Shown here: positions 4,866 through 5,592 of the stretch, piece by piece
Position numbering within the stretch: position 1 is the stretch's first letter
How the letters are laid out: every line of letters starts with the position of its first letter
Source of the DNA: JBGLNJ01 sp964353405
GTDB lineage: Bacteria > Chloroflexota > Anaerolineae > Fen-1058
Direction: 5' to 3'
DNA length: 5,592 nt
Assembly (NCBI GenBank): GCA_964353405.1
Contig: CAYGWJ010000254.1
Location: 1-5,592, forward strand
Program-made: the position numbers and the translations under genes
Notes under the pieces: generated by a model
Told to the model about the DNA's origin: nothing
What the model saw: the letters and a program-made list of their open reading frames with translations, nothing else
Database searches by the model: none

Positions 4866-5585
4866 ATGAGCAAACCTGTCATCGAAATCACTGACATTAC
4901 CAAAATCTATCGCATGGGCGACGTCGAGGTGCGTGCCTTGCAGGGCGTGTCGCTGCGCGTGGACGAAGGCGAGCTTATGGCGATCATGGGGCCGAGCGGC
5001 TCTGGCAAGTCCACACTCATGAACATCGTCGGCTGCCTCGACCAGCCCACGTCCGGCACGTACCGGCTCGACGACGTAGACGTGCACTCGCTGAATGACA
5101 ATAGCCTGGCCGAGATCCGCAATCGCAAGATCGGCTTTGTGTTCCAGACGTTCAACCTGTTAGCGCGCACCACGGCGATCCAGAATGTCGAGCTGCCGCT
5201 GATTTATGCGCGTGGCCATCAGCGCCGTGAGCGTGGGACGCAGGCGCTTGAACAGGTGGGGCTGGGCAACCGGCTCTTTCATCGCCCCAATGAGCTTTCG
5301 GGTGGGCAGCAGCAGCGTGTGGCGATTGCCCGCGCGCTCATCAACAACCCGGCCATCATCCTGGCCGACGAGCCGACGGGTAACCTGGACTCACGATCCG
5401 GCGCTGAGATCATGTGCATCTTTCAGCGGTTGAACCTGGAGCGCGGCATCACCGTGGTGTTTGTGACGCACGACCCGCGCATCGCCGCGCACACGCGCCG
5501 CATCGTCCGCCTCAGCGACGGGCAAATTGTGGGTGATGAGCCGGTGGCGGATCCGATCATGGCATGTCCCGATCAACCACTTTGA
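4866..5585 (+). CDS. ABC transporter ATP-binding protein, MacB/LolD type
   Basis: Cytoplasmic ATPase that powers a type VII (MacB/FtsX-like) ABC system. It is a complete 239-residue stand-alone nucleotide-binding domain. All motifs are intact: A-loop Tyr15, Walker A GPSGSGKST (42-50), Q-loop Gln94 in FVFQTFNLL, signature LSGGQQQR (144-151), Walker B ILADE (165-169) with catalytic Glu169, D-loop GNLD (172-175) and switch His202. The family-specific IVGCLDQPTSG and NVELPL stretches place it with the LolD/MacB/YknY group. It starts 11 bases after the adaptor gene with no recognisable Shine-Dalgarno, so it probably depends on coupled translation. It lacks a fused permease; the FtsX-like permease is expected just past the window end. 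The last residues (about 227-239) are not conserved in the family. Confidence 0.95.
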   Translation: MSKPVIEITDITKIYRMGDVEVRALQGVSLRVDEGELMAIMGPSGSGKSTLMNIVGCLDQPTSGTYRLDDVDVHSLNDNSLAEIRNRKIGFVFQTFNLLARTTAIQNVELPLIYARGHQRRERGTQALEQVGLGNRLFHRPNELSGGQQQRVAIARALINNPAIILADEPTGNLDSRSGAEIMCIFQRLNLERGITVVFVTHDPRIAAHTRRIVRLSDGQIVGDEPVADPIMACPDQPL

Positions 5586-5592
5586 TTGCAGA

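Overview
This window looks like a piece of a bacterial chromosome of moderately high GC. The best guess is Chloroflexota (Anaerolineae-like). That rests on the wording of the ATP synthase beta and Rex proteins as I remember the families, and on an ATP synthase operon end leading straight into mreB. No marker gene is present, so the taxon is an inference.

Layout. Positions 1-2381 read rightward as one tight cluster: the last two thirds of atpD (F1 beta, entering at the Lys-Thr of the P-loop), atpC (F1 epsilon) and mreB (actin-like cell-shape protein), with gaps of only 5 and 6 bases. Positions 2382-2673 are a 292-base non-coding stretch between convergent genes. It is packed with palindromes: an interrupted 17-base inverted repeat, a perfectly packed three-way junction, a long imperfect hairpin flanked by 9-base direct repeats, and a symmetric terminator. 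Positions 2674-3291 on the minus strand carry rex, the NADH/NAD+-sensing repressor. Positions 3292-3438 are a divergent promoter region with recognisable elements on both strands. Positions 3439-5585 carry a two-gene rightward operon: a MacA/HlyD-type membrane-anchored adaptor with an unusually long helical hairpin, and a MacB/LolD-type ABC ATPase. The membrane permease that should complete this transporter is not in the window and probably follows it.

Function. AtpD and AtpC are the catalytic and inhibitory/ATP-sensing parts of F1, so the left block couples energy conversion with cell-shape control in one transcript. Rex links transcription to redox state and is thematically close to ATP synthase, but it is transcribed towards it and has its own promoter. 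The adaptor and ATPase form an export or mechanotransmission ABC system of unknown substrate.

The coding genes are ordinary family members with a few notable residues. The part most likely to be undescribed is the 2384-2659 intergenic block. It looks like nested palindromic mobile or repeat units, or a structured RNA. Genome-wide copy counts and covariation would decide between these.
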